Part shown: piece after piece, positions 9,163 to 17,714 of the stretch
Position numbering within the stretch: the first letter of the stretch is position 1
Layout: the number at the start of each line of letters is the position of its first letter
Assembly: GCA_937967505.1 (NCBI GenBank)
Contig: CALCJM010000076.1
Location: forward strand, 1 to 64,000
Source of the DNA: an uncultured Pirellulaceae bacterium
GTDB lineage: Bacteria; Planctomycetota; Planctomycetia; Pirellulales; Pirellulaceae
Length of the DNA stretch: 64,000 nucleotides
Reading direction: 5' to 3'
The notes under the pieces: generated by a model
Told to the model about the DNA's origin: nothing
Databases searched by the model: none
The model's input: only the letters and a program-made list of their open reading frames with translations
Program-made: the position numbers and the translations under genes

Positions 9163-9615
9163 ATGAATCGAAAACCCAAATTAAAAATTGATCGCGCCTT
9201 TGACCGGAGCGACCTAGCTCCCGGCGAAAACTTGTGCGAACACTGCACCGCCAAGTGCTGTCGCTATTTCGCATTGCCGATTGACACGCCGAAAACACAG
9301 CGCGATTTCGACTTCATGCGGTGGTATTTACTTCATGATCGCGCCTCGATTTTTGTGGAGGGGCCGACATGGTATTTGCTGGTGCATACAACCTGCAAGC
9401 ACTTACAGGACGACCACCGCTGTGGAATTTATCACACGCGCCCGCAAATCTGCCGGGAGTACACGACCGACGAGTGCGAATTTGAGGACTCGTTTACCTA
9501 TGACCAGTATTTTGAAACGCCCGAGCAGATCCATGAGTTTGCCGATGCGTTATTTAACTCTCCCGAAACGTTCCGGACGCCTCGTCCGGACCCCACGCAG
9601 CTGCCGATCATTTAG
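9163..9615 (+). CDS. YkgJ-like cysteine cluster protein
   Basis: The 150-residue protein matches the YkgJ/CxxCxxCC family: CEHCTAKCC near residues 25-33 and later cysteines (TTCKHLQDDHRCGIYHTRPQ, then ICREYTTDEC). These probably bind zinc or an Fe-S cluster. Family members are small cytoplasmic proteins of uncertain role, sometimes linked to metal handling. It starts close to the divergent HExxH gene and ends 144 bp before hisS. No TM or signal peptide. Confidence 0.82.
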   Translation: MNRKPKLKIDRAFDRSDLAPGENLCEHCTAKCCRYFALPIDTPKTQRDFDFMRWYLLHDRASIFVEGPTWYLLVHTTCKHLQDDHRCGIYHTRPQICREYTTDECEFEDSFTYDQYFETPEQIHEFADALFNSPETFRTPRPDPTQLPII

Positions 9616-9759
9616 CAGATTATTTCACGTCAATCGTTCACGGGATCCGCCCGGGAACGCAATGCAGCCGAGGCTCTGCCTCCTGTTCCTGAAGTGCGTG
9701 ATTCTGCGAATCGCAAAACGACCCTTTCATCCCTCCCATTTTGATTGATTACCACCGAC

Positions 9760-11094
9760 ATGATTGTGCCCCGTACTCTTAAAGGGTTCCGAGACTATTT
9801 ACCCGAAGCGATGATCCCGCGCGAGCGTCTGATGGAGATCGCTAGGGAGGTCTATCGCAGCTACGGCTTTTGCCCAATCGATACCCCAACGCTGGAACAC
9901 GCTGATATTCTGTGTGGAAAAGGCAGCGCGGAAACGGACAAACAAATGTTCCGTTTTCAGGATCATGGCAAACGCGACGTTGGAATGCGGTTTGATTTGA
10001 CGGTCCCACTGGCGCGTTTTGTGGCACAACACGGCAATGACCTAGGGATGCCCTTCAAACGCTATCACATTGCAACAGTCTGGCGAGGTGAAAAACCGCA
10101 GGCCGGCCGTTACCGCGAATTCGTTCAATGTGATTTCGATACGATTGGCACCACGTCAATGGCCAGCGACATCGAAACGGCGTTGGTAATCCATGACCTG
10201 ATGCGCAAAATTGGGTTCAAGAAATTTGTTGTGCGGACCAACAACCGTAAGGTGCTCAACGGCGTGCTGGAGCAGAACGATTTAATAGAGCACAGTGTAG
10301 GGGTACTTCGATCCCTAGATAAACTGGCCAAAATCGGACCGGATAAAGTACGTGAGGAAATGATGGCCACCTCGGGCGCCAGCAGTGCGCAGGTTGATGA
10401 AGTGCTCAAGCTGACTGCGATCAAGGGATCCAATCAGGAAATCCTGCAACAGTTGGAACCGTTGTGCAGCAAAAACGCAATGGCCCAAGAGGGACTCGAC
10501 CAGTTGACGCAACTGGTCAGTGCCACTGCCGCAGTAGGAATCCCGGGTGACAATTTCCAGGTGGACGTTTCGATCGCTCGAGGTCTGGATTACTACACAG
10601 GCACCATCTTCGAGACGTTTTTGTCGGATTTACCGGGAATTGGATCAGTTTGTTCAGGCGGCAGATACGACAATCTGGCTCAGCTGTACACCAAACAGGA
10701 ATTGCCCGGGATTGGCGCGTCGCTGGGGTTGGACCGGCTCCTGACCGCCATGCAGGAACTGGGTATGATCGAACCGACTCGCACCACCGCGGACGTCTTG
10801 GTGGCTCAGTTTGACGCCGGCAGTCTAAATGAATACCTGAAGATCGCCGCGTCTCTGCGGGCGTTGGGAATTTCCACCGAGATATTCCCAGAAGCGAAGA
10901 AACTCAAAGCACAGTTCAAATATGCTGATCGCCGGGGCTTTCGGGCGGTTGTTTTAGCTGGAAAAGACGAGTTGACATCTGGTCGATTGAATGTGAAATG
11001 GTTGGAGGACGGCAGCCAGTCGGAGTTGCCCCTGTCCGGAGACCTGGCAGAGCTGGGGCAGTGGCTACAGGGACGTTTGAGATCACACGCGTAA
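9760..11094 (+). CDS. hisS: histidyl-tRNA synthetase
   Basis: Class II histidyl-tRNA synthetase, charging tRNA-His. I prefer ATG 9760 (MIVPRTLKGFRDYLP); TTG at 9745 would add five residues. The 444-residue product has motif 1 around KGFRDYLPEAM, motif 2 (RYHIATVWRGEKPQAGRYRE), the histidine signature ARGLDYYTGTIFE, the GGRYDNL loop, and motif 3 with GASLGLDRL. A C-terminal anticodon-binding domain follows (TTADVLVAQFDAG to the end). Length is normal for the family. It may be cotranscribed with the small membrane protein genes that follow. Confidence 0.95.
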   Translation: MIVPRTLKGFRDYLPEAMIPRERLMEIAREVYRSYGFCPIDTPTLEHADILCGKGSAETDKQMFRFQDHGKRDVGMRFDLTVPLARFVAQHGNDLGMPFKRYHIATVWRGEKPQAGRYREFVQCDFDTIGTTSMASDIETALVIHDLMRKIGFKKFVVRTNNRKVLNGVLEQNDLIEHSVGVLRSLDKLAKIGPDKVREEMMATSGASSAQVDEVLKLTAIKGSNQEILQQLEPLCSKNAMAQEGLDQLTQLVSATAAVGIPGDNFQVDVSIARGLDYYTGTIFETFLSDLPGIGSVCSGGRYDNLAQLYTKQELPGIGASLGLDRLLTAMQELGMIEPTRTTADVLVAQFDAGSLNEYLKIAASLRALGISTEIFPEAKKLKAQFKYADRRGFRAVVLAGKDELTSGRLNVKWLEDGSQSELPLSGDLAELGQWLQGRLRSHA

Positions 11095-11174
11095 GTTAAT
11101 ATTGCAGTCGGTCGCAGTCAATGTGCAATTGAACCGAAGCACAACCATCACAACTATCTAACAGAAAACTGGCA

Positions 11175-11384
11175 ATGCAAGAACAAAGTCTATTGGGATA
11201 CGCCTTGGTACTAGTGCTGATTTTTCTGGGCTTCTTGGTGGTTTGTCTGCCTCGTCCACGCGGAATCGCATTTGAAAGCGAGGAAGCCGAAGAGAAGCAC
11301 ATGAAGCGTCTCAAAAATGCGCAAGCCAAGAAGAAAAAATCGCGGAAGAAAAAAGGCAAAAAGAAATCGGCCAAGAAAAAGTGA
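11175..11384 (+). CDS. small membrane protein with Lys-rich tail
   Basis: The 69-residue protein has an N-terminal TM helix (LLGYALVLVLIFLGFLVVCL), a charged linker (ESEEAEEKHMKRLKNAQ) and an extremely basic C-terminal tail of lysines with Ser/Arg. The tail would sit in the cytoplasm and could contact nucleic acid, ribosomes or acidic lipid (inference). It starts 80 bp after hisS, and its stop overlaps the GTG start of the next gene, so the two are translationally coupled. No named family recognised. Confidence 0.65.
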   Translation: MQEQSLLGYALVLVLIFLGFLVVCLPRPRGIAFESEEAEEKHMKRLKNAQAKKKKSRKKKGKKKSAKKK

Positions 11385-11827
11385 ACCAGCCCCAATCAAA
11401 TCGCTATCAAAATTACTGCCGAGGGCTTATTGGCCTGGTCGGGGTCGGTTTGATGCTGGCGACCGTGGCTGTGTTCTTTCCCGTCAGCGTGATGGCCGCT
11501 TGCCACAGGTGGCTGGGGCTGGGGAATTTTCCCGATGCCCCAATCACGATCTACCTGGCGCGATCGACCAGTCTGATGTACGCGATGCATGGGACGGTGA
11601 TGTTCTTCGTCGCCTGGAACTATGACCGCTGCCACGCACTGGTTCCACTGATTGGTGGATTACACGTTTTACTGGGCGTCGCGCTGATCGGTGTCGATCT
11701 TAATGCCGGCATGCCCCTCTACTGGACTGTAGGCGAGGGACTCCCAATCGCGATGGTTGGCGGAGCAATCTTGTGGCTATTTGGTCGATCGTCGCCGACG
11801 AACAAAGGCCAGTCCTCCAAGGCTTAG
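11381..11827 (+). CDS. four-TM hypothetical membrane protein
   Basis: GTG start at 11381 overlaps the preceding stop (GTGA). The 148-residue product has about four hydrophobic segments (LIGLVGVGLMLATVAVFFP, SLMYAMHGTVMFFVAW, LVPLIGGLHVLLGVALIG, GLPIAMVGGAILWLFG), so it is an integral membrane protein. No catalytic motif seen; family unnamed. Its last 51 bp overlap, on the opposite strand, the end of the PEP-CTERM gene, so the C-terminal residues of both proteins are encoded by the same DNA. Confidence 0.7.
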   Translation: MNQPQSNRYQNYCRGLIGLVGVGLMLATVAVFFPVSVMAACHRWLGLGNFPDAPITIYLARSTSLMYAMHGTVMFFVAWNYDRCHALVPLIGGLHVLLGVALIGVDLNAGMPLYWTVGEGLPIAMVGGAILWLFGRSSPTNKGQSSKA

Positions 11828-12805
11828 AAGCATTGCGAAAGATGACGGTTCGGGAACGGCAGCAATCACGATGTTGTCGATGGCAACGTAGGCCGGGACA
11901 TCGCTGAAACTACCAAAAGCAAAATCGCTGACCTGACTCGAAGTTGTCGCAATAGCAAGTGAGCGTGAAGGGCTCAATCCACCAAGGTCCAGCGTTTGCC
12001 ATTGATCCAGAAAAAATCCGTCGTCAAAGTTGGCGAGATCCAGTTCTACCGCGCCCGTCACGCTGCCGGTCGCATTTTCTCCTGCGTACCCCGTAATCGT
12101 CAAACGGAAGAAGTCACCGGCGTCGAATTGCTGATTGGCATCGAAGTCTGAAACGGGTGAAGGTGCGGGGTTAAACGAGCTATCGACCCCATCAAGTCCA
12201 GCTTGGGTGAAGCGTTCCACGAATGTGGTGTTTGCCACGTCAATGGAAACCAGTGAGGAGTCTTGCTCGAGGTTAAGCACAGCGGCTGTCAGGGGCCGGC
12301 GGACCCCGTTGGCGTCATCTACCGCAGCAACATCGGATTGAGTGAATGCGATCGCATACGTTTCGTTTGCGACGGTTGCTCCGGTAGAAGCCGAAGCGCC
12401 TCCCCCGGGAAAAGCAGCATATTGATTGACGAACCCCGGCGTTGTGGGATCGACCACATTCGAGACAGCAAACCCGCTCCAAAAACTGAAAAACGGTGCC
12501 TGAGTGAATTCGTTACGCAATGAAACGGACGCCCCGGGGTTGCCAACGGTCGCCGATTGCGTGAAGACAGTGCCGGCGCCCGGGTCGGTCGGGTCCGATG
12601 GCGCCGAAGTCCCTGTAAACAGTGGGTTGGCTGATGCATTAAACATCGGATCGCCATCGTTGAAACTGTTTGTCGAAGGAAGCAACGATTCGAAATCGAT
12701 TATCGTTTGGGCTACGCTCGTGCCGGTGGTCATTGCCACAATTCCTGCAACGACCGTGGCAATCAGGGTTGTAGAAAAGGCGCTGCGTGGATTCGGATTG
12801 ATCAT
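11777..12805 (-). CDS. PEP-CTERM protein with DUF4465-like core
   Basis: The 342-residue protein has a signal peptide (LIATVVAGIVAMTTGTSVAQ) and an extracellular beta-rich core. Its motifs match what I know of DUF4465: IDFESLLP, FFSFWSGFAVSN, DPTTPGFVNQYAAFPGGGA, NETYAIAFT. The C-terminal sorting signal is VPEPSSFAMLLSLGGLAF plus RRRR (PEP-CTERM), recognised by an exosortase and directing surface attachment or release. It lies 56 bp downstream of the DUF1559 gene and, by inference, is under the cobalamin riboswitch ahead of that gene. A role in binding or handling cobamides at the surface is plausible but unproven. Its 3' end overlaps a convergent gene by 51 bp. Confidence 0.85.
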   Translation of the reverse strand: MINPNPRSAFSTTLIATVVAGIVAMTTGTSVAQTIIDFESLLPSTNSFNDGDPMFNASANPLFTGTSAPSDPTDPGAGTVFTQSATVGNPGASVSLRNEFTQAPFFSFWSGFAVSNVVDPTTPGFVNQYAAFPGGGASASTGATVANETYAIAFTQSDVAAVDDANGVRRPLTAAVLNLEQDSSLVSIDVANTTFVERFTQAGLDGVDSSFNPAPSPVSDFDANQQFDAGDFFRLTITGYAGENATGSVTGAVELDLANFDDGFFLDQWQTLDLGGLSPSRSLAIATTSSQVSDFAFGSFSDVPAYVAIDNIVIAAVPEPSSFAMLLSLGGLAFVRRRRSTK

Positions 12806-12861
12806 GATGTCTTGCTTGTTTAAAAAGTAGTCGTAGTTGAAAAAATAGTGTCAGGAAAAAC

Positions 12862-13740
12862 TCAAAAGTCGTTGAAGACTTCCCCGGAGGCTCGAGTGCA
12901 GATTGCACCGAGGGTATACAGTTCCATTTCCTCAGGAAGAAACCTGACGTGGCCATCGGCGAAACTCCCGTTGGCTCCCCCAGGATGGTTGCTGCGGATA
13001 TCGTTTTCAAATGCGGGGGCTGCATTGATCGCAAAAGCTTGGTCAAAGACATTTCGTCCATTGATCCATTGTCCGTCACTAAAGTTACTGTCCTCCGCAA
13101 CGATCAGCGTGTTCGAGGACCCGTCGGTCACATCGGCGATTCGAAAAGCTTGATCAAACACCATCATTCCCTTGGGGGGAGTGTTGGGGCTGTTAATGCG
13201 TTCACCAAAAATACCGCCGTAGTCTGAGGGGCCGCGCGTTGATTCGACTCGGTCCCTTGAAGACGGGCAAATAAATGTTGCGATCGACGTGGCTGCTGCT
13301 TCGGCGTTGTTCGGGTGGTCAAAGGGAAGATTCAGATCCAGTTTTGAAAACACGTTTTGCTGATCTAAAAATGGCAGCAGGTATACGGACCAAGCCAAAT
13401 TCTTGAGGTTAGGATCACCTCTAAAGAACGGCCTTGCTTCAGTGACGCCTTGGGGAAACTCCATTTTGGCACTGTGGTGGTTTTGGAGTGCCAGCCCAAT
13501 CTGTCTGAGATGGTTTGCACAGGTGATCCGGCGCGCCGCTTCACGTACTTGCTGGACGGCCGGCAAAAGCATCCCGACCAACACGCCAATAATGGCGATC
13601 ACGACCAATAACTCGACCAACGTAAACCCTAAAGATGTACCCTTTGCACATCGATGAAGTGGGGGCCCTCCCGTGACAGGGCCGTGCTGTTTGGCCCGTA
13701 GCGGCAGGCGCATATTTTTCTGGTCAAAAAAACGTCGCAT
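12862..13740 (-). CDS. DUF1559 prepilin-like protein
   Basis: ATG 13740 ([13 protein letters not shown]) is chosen because the ORF further upstream runs through the riboswitch; GAGGAAA lies upstream. The 292-residue product has a type IV prepilin/type II pseudopilin N-terminus ([20 protein letters not shown]) cut before Phe by prepilin peptidase, and the DUF1559 body ([30 protein letters not shown]). It ends with the H-X9-DG signature ([17 protein letters not shown]). DUF1559 proteins are highly expanded in planctomycetes and are thought to be pseudopilin-like surface components. First gene after a cobalamin riboswitch, followed by the PEP-CTERM gene. Confidence 0.9.
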   Translation of the reverse strand: MRRFFDQKNMRLPLRAKQHGPVTGGPPLHRCAKGTSLGFTLVELLVVIAIIGVLVGMLLPAVQQVREAARRITCANHLRQIGLALQNHHSAKMEFPQGVTEARPFFRGDPNLKNLAWSVYLLPFLDQQNVFSKLDLNLPFDHPNNAEAAATSIATFICPSSRDRVESTRGPSDYGGIFGERINSPNTPPKGMMVFDQAFRIADVTDGSSNTLIVAEDSNFSDGQWINGRNVFDQAFAINAAPAFENDIRSNHPGGANGSFADGHVRFLPEEMELYTLGAICTRASGEVFNDF

Positions 13741-13795
13741 GGAAAAATTGTTTCCTCGATGCGCTCGTCCCTCGCAGAGCGGATACCGAAAATGA

Positions 13796-14008
13796 ACAGG
13801 CAGGTATTCTGACTTCCTTCTGGTCCGTCGCCGCAACGTGCAGTCGAACGAACAGAGTGGATCCGCCTTCTCACTCGACTTTCTTTTGAAAGCCGGGCAA
13901 TGGCTTGAGATGGATCCTGACGCGAAGGTTACAGCGGCGGGGCCGTGACGGAATTGCACCGAACTTCCCTTTAATTAGTCTGCGAGAGTGCAGACCAATC
14001 ACCTGTCC
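13796..14008 (-). promoter_or_regulatory. cobalamin (vitamin B12) riboswitch
   Basis: Read on the minus strand, the conserved B12-aptamer elements appear in the correct order. A 5' GGTG segment (about 14000-14006) comes first. Then comes the core at 13927-13973, reading AAAGGGAAGTTCGGTGCAA followed by TTCCGTCACGGCCCCGCCGC and TGTAACC. The 3' B12 box AGTCAGAATACCTGCC is at 13799-13814. This is the RF00174-type arrangement. A CGCTC/GAGCG stem lies between the B12 box and the ribosome-binding site and could form the expression platform. It controls the DUF1559 gene starting at 13740 and probably the PEP-CTERM gene after it; repression by cobalamin is expected. Confidence 0.93.
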
Positions 14009-14589
14009 ACTGGAGCCAATAAACTATCAAGGCTTCAAAATTTGTCCATGACCTAAAACCAGTTTCGCGCGGCGAACTGCCCAAAGTTCGGTTCGCGCCC
14101 TGCACTACTCGCGTTTCACCTGCAAAGCCCAATCCCGCGGCCGTGGCGGCCGAGCCGAAAAGCGTGCATCACCATGCCACCACTGCGGACCATCGAAGGC
14201 GAATTGGAGTTTTGCCACACCGAACAAGCTGATCGAGAGGTCATCACGCTTGTAAAGTTGCCCGGACAAATATATGGGTCAATATTTGGCTAATTACCTT
14301 GGGTGAATAGTGAAAAAGTGTGTTGCAGCACGGAATTTCGCGGTGGAATCGAGGTTAATCGTAAAAACATCCCCTTTATCGTTAACTATTACTCTGGTAG
14401 GGAAGTCCATTCTCTGGCATAATCCCCCGCTTTTCAGCAAGAAATCCGCTCCATAGCAACACTTTGAGCCCCAATCGACACGGGGCAGGGTATGGAGCCT
14501 CGATGCACGATGCCACGATTTAGCGATCCCACCCCCACAGCGTGTGATCCTCCGGAGCGACAGGCATCCATTTATATAAAGGAGACGGT
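14009..14589. other. divergent intergenic region
   Basis: About 580 bp separate the start of the cobalamin riboswitch from the epimerase-like gene on the plus strand. Both promoters should be here. I see no ORF and cannot place a confident -35/-10 pair. The plus-strand gene has a strong ribosome-binding site (AAGGAGACGGT) at its end. Confidence 0.4.
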
Positions 14590-15579
14590 ATGCAGTACAA
14601 AATTCTTAACAGCGGTGGTTTGGGAGTCGGTGGACGCCAGAACGAACTGATCGAACTGGCTTTGACTCATAAATACGATGGTGTCGAAATTGACATGAAC
14701 GATTTGATTGGTCGTCATGACACGCTGGGCAAGGAGTTTGCCTGTCAGTTCCTGCAGTCGGCTCGCATTGACCTAGGAACATTTGATCTTCCGATCGATT
14801 TCGGTGCCACAGACGCTCAATACGCCAAACAGTGCGCGCGGTTGGACACGATCATTGATTTGGCCCAGACCCTTGGAACGCATCAGGCATGCATTCGCAT
14901 CGCCCCCACTTCAAGCGAATTTGCATTTCAGGAAAACTTTGAAAACCACCGCGCCCGCATCAGCGAGGTTGCCGACAAATTCCAAGCCGCTGAAATGCGA
15001 GTGGGCCTGTTCCTGCAGGCCTCGAAAATCGGCAAAGCCACCGGCGACTACAAGTTTATCCAGACCGCCGAAGAAATTATTACCCTAGCGAAAACGATCG
15101 GCCACACCAACGTCGGCCTGTGCATTGATGCGTATGAATGGTGCGTTGGCGATGGAGCCTTGGATCAATTGTCTGAACTGGACGTTAACCAGATGATTAC
15201 AGAAGTTCGTTTTGCGGATCTGGCCGCCACAGCGGACAAAGCCAATTTAAACAGTAGCGATATGCTGCTGCCCGGCGACGGTGAGGATTCGTTCTCGGTC
15301 AAGCTTGCCAACCTGCTGAATTCCAAAGACTACCAAGGGCCAATCGCCGTGGCCAGTAACGTCAACACCTATAGTGACGGCAACCGTCACCGCACTGTTG
15401 AAAAACTGAGCTTCCGTCTGGCGCAGTTGGCCGCTGGTGAAGACCCAACCGCCAATCCGGCAGGTGAAGTTGAAGAAGTCGCCGTAGCTGAGGGCGAAGA
15501 GTCAAATAACGAAGCAAAAGCAGATGCAACTGACGCGTCCAAGGACAAACCGGCTGATGACGCAGTCGCTACCGCGTAG
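14590..15579 (+). CDS. sugar phosphate isomerase/epimerase-like TIM-barrel protein
   Basis: The 329-residue protein resembles the xylose isomerase-like TIM-barrel (AP endonuclease 2) superfamily: KYDGVEIDMNDLIG near the first strand, ACIRIAPTSSEFAF, GLCIDAYEWCVGDG, ITEVRFADLAAT and DYQGPIAVASN. These enzymes isomerise or epimerise sugars with a divalent metal, but several usual metal ligands are not obvious here, so substrate and activity are open. The last 50 residues are an Ala/Glu/Asp-rich tail. AAGGAG upstream supports ATG 14590. A terminator follows. Confidence 0.78.
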   Translation: MQYKILNSGGLGVGGRQNELIELALTHKYDGVEIDMNDLIGRHDTLGKEFACQFLQSARIDLGTFDLPIDFGATDAQYAKQCARLDTIIDLAQTLGTHQACIRIAPTSSEFAFQENFENHRARISEVADKFQAAEMRVGLFLQASKIGKATGDYKFIQTAEEIITLAKTIGHTNVGLCIDAYEWCVGDGALDQLSELDVNQMITEVRFADLAATADKANLNSSDMLLPGDGEDSFSVKLANLLNSKDYQGPIAVASNVNTYSDGNRHRTVEKLSFRLAQLAAGEDPTANPAGEVEEVAVAEGEESNNEAKADATDASKDKPADDAVATA

Positions 15580-15621
15580 GCACCTGCACTGTTCCCACAT
15601 ACGCGTGCGATAAAAATTGAT

Positions 15622-15664
15622 TCAGGGCAGGTTTTTCTTTGAAGCCTGCCCTGATTTTGTTTAG
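15622..15664 (+). terminator. rho-independent terminator after the epimerase-like gene
   Basis: A 10-bp stem (TCAGGGCAGG at 15622-15631 with CCTGCCCTGA at 15645-15654) has a 13-base loop and is followed by TTTTGTTT. It lies 42 bp after the stop of the preceding plus-strand gene. Confidence 0.75.
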
Positions 15665-15772
15665 GCTGATCCCGGTTTGTTGTCACTCAATCCCGGGCAA
15701 AGACCTTGTACACAGATTGACCCCCACAGGCGACCGGGCAACGGTCTGCCTGATTTGTTTTTGAGGATTTCC

Positions 15773-17452
15773 ATGGCAGGCGAACTAAACAAGTACAGCA
15801 AAACGATCACACAACCACCCGTTCAGGGCGCTTCCCAGGCAATGTTGTACGGCACCGGCATGACCAGTGCCGATATGGACAAACCCCAGGTGGGCATCGG
15901 CAGCGTCTGGTATGAGGGCAATACCTGCAACATGCACCTGAACAAGCTGTCCGAAGAGGTGAAAAAAGGCGTCGTGGAAGCCGGTATGGTTGGCATGCGA
16001 TTCAATACCATCGGTGTCAGTGACGGCATCTCCATGGGCACCGATGGAATGAGTTACTCACTTCAGTCCCGTGATGTGATCGCCGATTCGATCGAAACCA
16101 TCATGGGTGGTCAATGGTACGACTCCATTATTGCCCTTCCGGGATGCGACAAAAACATGCCGGGCTGCATCATTGCGATGGGGCGTTTGAATCGTCCGGG
16201 ACTGATGGTTTACGGTGGCACTATTCGCGCCGGAAAACTGAACGGCTGCAAACTGGACCTGGTTTCTGCCTTTCAATCCTATGGCGAATATGTCACCGGA
16301 AAAATTGACGATGCCCAGCGCCGCGCGATCGTTAAAAATTCCTGCCCGGGTGCCGGTGCCTGCGGCGGCATGTACACTGCCAATACGATGGCCAGCGCAA
16401 TTGAAGCACTCGGCATGGCGCTGCCTTACAGTTCATCCATTCCAGCCGAAGATCCGGACAAGATTGACGAATGTCACCGCGCAGGTGCGGCGATGCTGAA
16501 TCTGATGGAGAAGGATATCAAACCGCGCGACATCATGACACGCAGCGCGTTCGAAAATGCGATGGTGCTGATCATGATCTTGGGAGGATCAACCAACGCG
16601 GTGCTGCACCTGATCGCGATGGCCCGCAGCGTTGATGTTCCACTGACACTGGACGACTGGCAGGCGGTCAGCGACCGCACGCCATTGCTGGCCGACATGA
16701 AACCCAGCGGTAAATTTGTTCAGGAAGATCTCCACGCCGTCGGTGGAACGCCGGCGGTTTTGAAAATGCTTCTGGCGGAAGGTTTGATCGATGGTAGCTG
16801 CCTGACTGTGACCGGGAAAACGCTGGCGGAGAACCTAGCCGATTTGCCGGGACTGGCCGAGGGTCAGGAAGTGATTCGCGCGTTGAACGATCCAATCAAG
16901 AAGTCTGGCCACCTGCAAATTCTGTACGGCAATCTGGCTCCTGAAGGTTCGGTTGCAAAAATCACCGGCAAGGAAGGCCTCGAGTTTACCGGCACGGCCA
17001 ATGTATTTGATTCGGAAGAGGCAATGGTGGCTGCATTGGCGGATCACCAGATCAACAAAGGCGACGTGGTGATCATTCGCTACGAAGGCCCCAAAGGTGG
17101 ACCGGGCATGCCGGAAATGCTGACGCCAACTTCCGCCATCATGGGTGCCGGCTTGGGCAACGACGTGGCTTTGCTGACCGATGGCCGGTTCTCAGGGGGG
17201 TCGCATGGTTTCATCGTCGGACACATCACTCCCGAGGCCCAAGAGGGCGGCCCTTTAGCATTGGTGAAAAATGGAGACAAGGTCACCGTCAACGCAGACA
17301 CCAACCGACTAGACGTTGATTTGAGCGACGAAGAGTTAGACACGCGACGCCAGCAATGGATGAAGCCCGACTACAAGGTCAAACGCGGCACACTGTACAA
17401 GTACATCAAGAATGTGAAATCGGCTTCTGAGGGTTGTGTAACCGACGAATAA
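15773..17452 (+). CDS. ilvD: dihydroxy-acid dehydratase
   Basis: Dihydroxy-acid dehydratase, catalysing 2,3-dihydroxy-acid to 2-keto-acid in valine, leucine and isoleucine synthesis. ATG 15773 ([10 protein letters not shown]) follows TTGAGGATTTCC and gives 559 residues, normal for the family; the ORF extends upstream without support. Fe-S ligands and signatures are visible: [34 protein letters not shown], plus [17 protein letters not shown] near the C-terminus. Cytoplasmic. It stands alone between a terminator and the convergent fucosidase gene. Confidence 0.95.
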   Translation: MAGELNKYSKTITQPPVQGASQAMLYGTGMTSADMDKPQVGIGSVWYEGNTCNMHLNKLSEEVKKGVVEAGMVGMRFNTIGVSDGISMGTDGMSYSLQSRDVIADSIETIMGGQWYDSIIALPGCDKNMPGCIIAMGRLNRPGLMVYGGTIRAGKLNGCKLDLVSAFQSYGEYVTGKIDDAQRRAIVKNSCPGAGACGGMYTANTMASAIEALGMALPYSSSIPAEDPDKIDECHRAGAAMLNLMEKDIKPRDIMTRSAFENAMVLIMILGGSTNAVLHLIAMARSVDVPLTLDDWQAVSDRTPLLADMKPSGKFVQEDLHAVGGTPAVLKMLLAEGLIDGSCLTVTGKTLAENLADLPGLAEGQEVIRALNDPIKKSGHLQILYGNLAPEGSVAKITGKEGLEFTGTANVFDSEEAMVAALADHQINKGDVVIIRYEGPKGGPGMPEMLTPTSAIMGAGLGNDVALLTDGRFSGGSHGFIVGHITPEAQEGGPLALVKNGDKVTVNADTNRLDVDLSDEELDTRRQQWMKPDYKVKRGTLYKYIKNVKSASEGCVTDE

Positions 17453-17646
17453 CCGCTTGCCGGTAAACCAACCACCACACAAAAGCACGCATATGCGCGA
17501 GGTGATGTTTACGGCCACATTGCTCATTGTCCGCGCGACGATAGAGGCAATTTCGAACGCTTGATTTATGGAGGCTTAAAGTCCTCAGTCGTATTTGCAC
17601 CGCCTGCGTAATTTTTCGGGGTGCAAGATAACCTTCATTCCACAAA

Positions 17647-17676
17647 AAATGCTCAGGGTTTTGATCCTGAGCATTT
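17647..17676 (-). terminator. rho-independent terminator after the GH29 gene
   Basis: An 11-bp stem (AAATGCTCAGG at 17647-17657 with CCTGAGCATTT at 17666-17676) has an 8-base loop. On the minus strand it runs into TTTTTTG. It lies 39 bp downstream of the fucosidase stop and could also serve the convergent ilvD. Confidence 0.8.
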
Positions 17677-17714
17677 CAAGTTTCATTTTGACGGAAATCA
17701 GACAGCTGGTTCAG

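Noticed and set aside
14390-14450. CATAAT as a -10 box upstream of the epimerase-like gene
   Set aside because: No suitably spaced -35 box was found.
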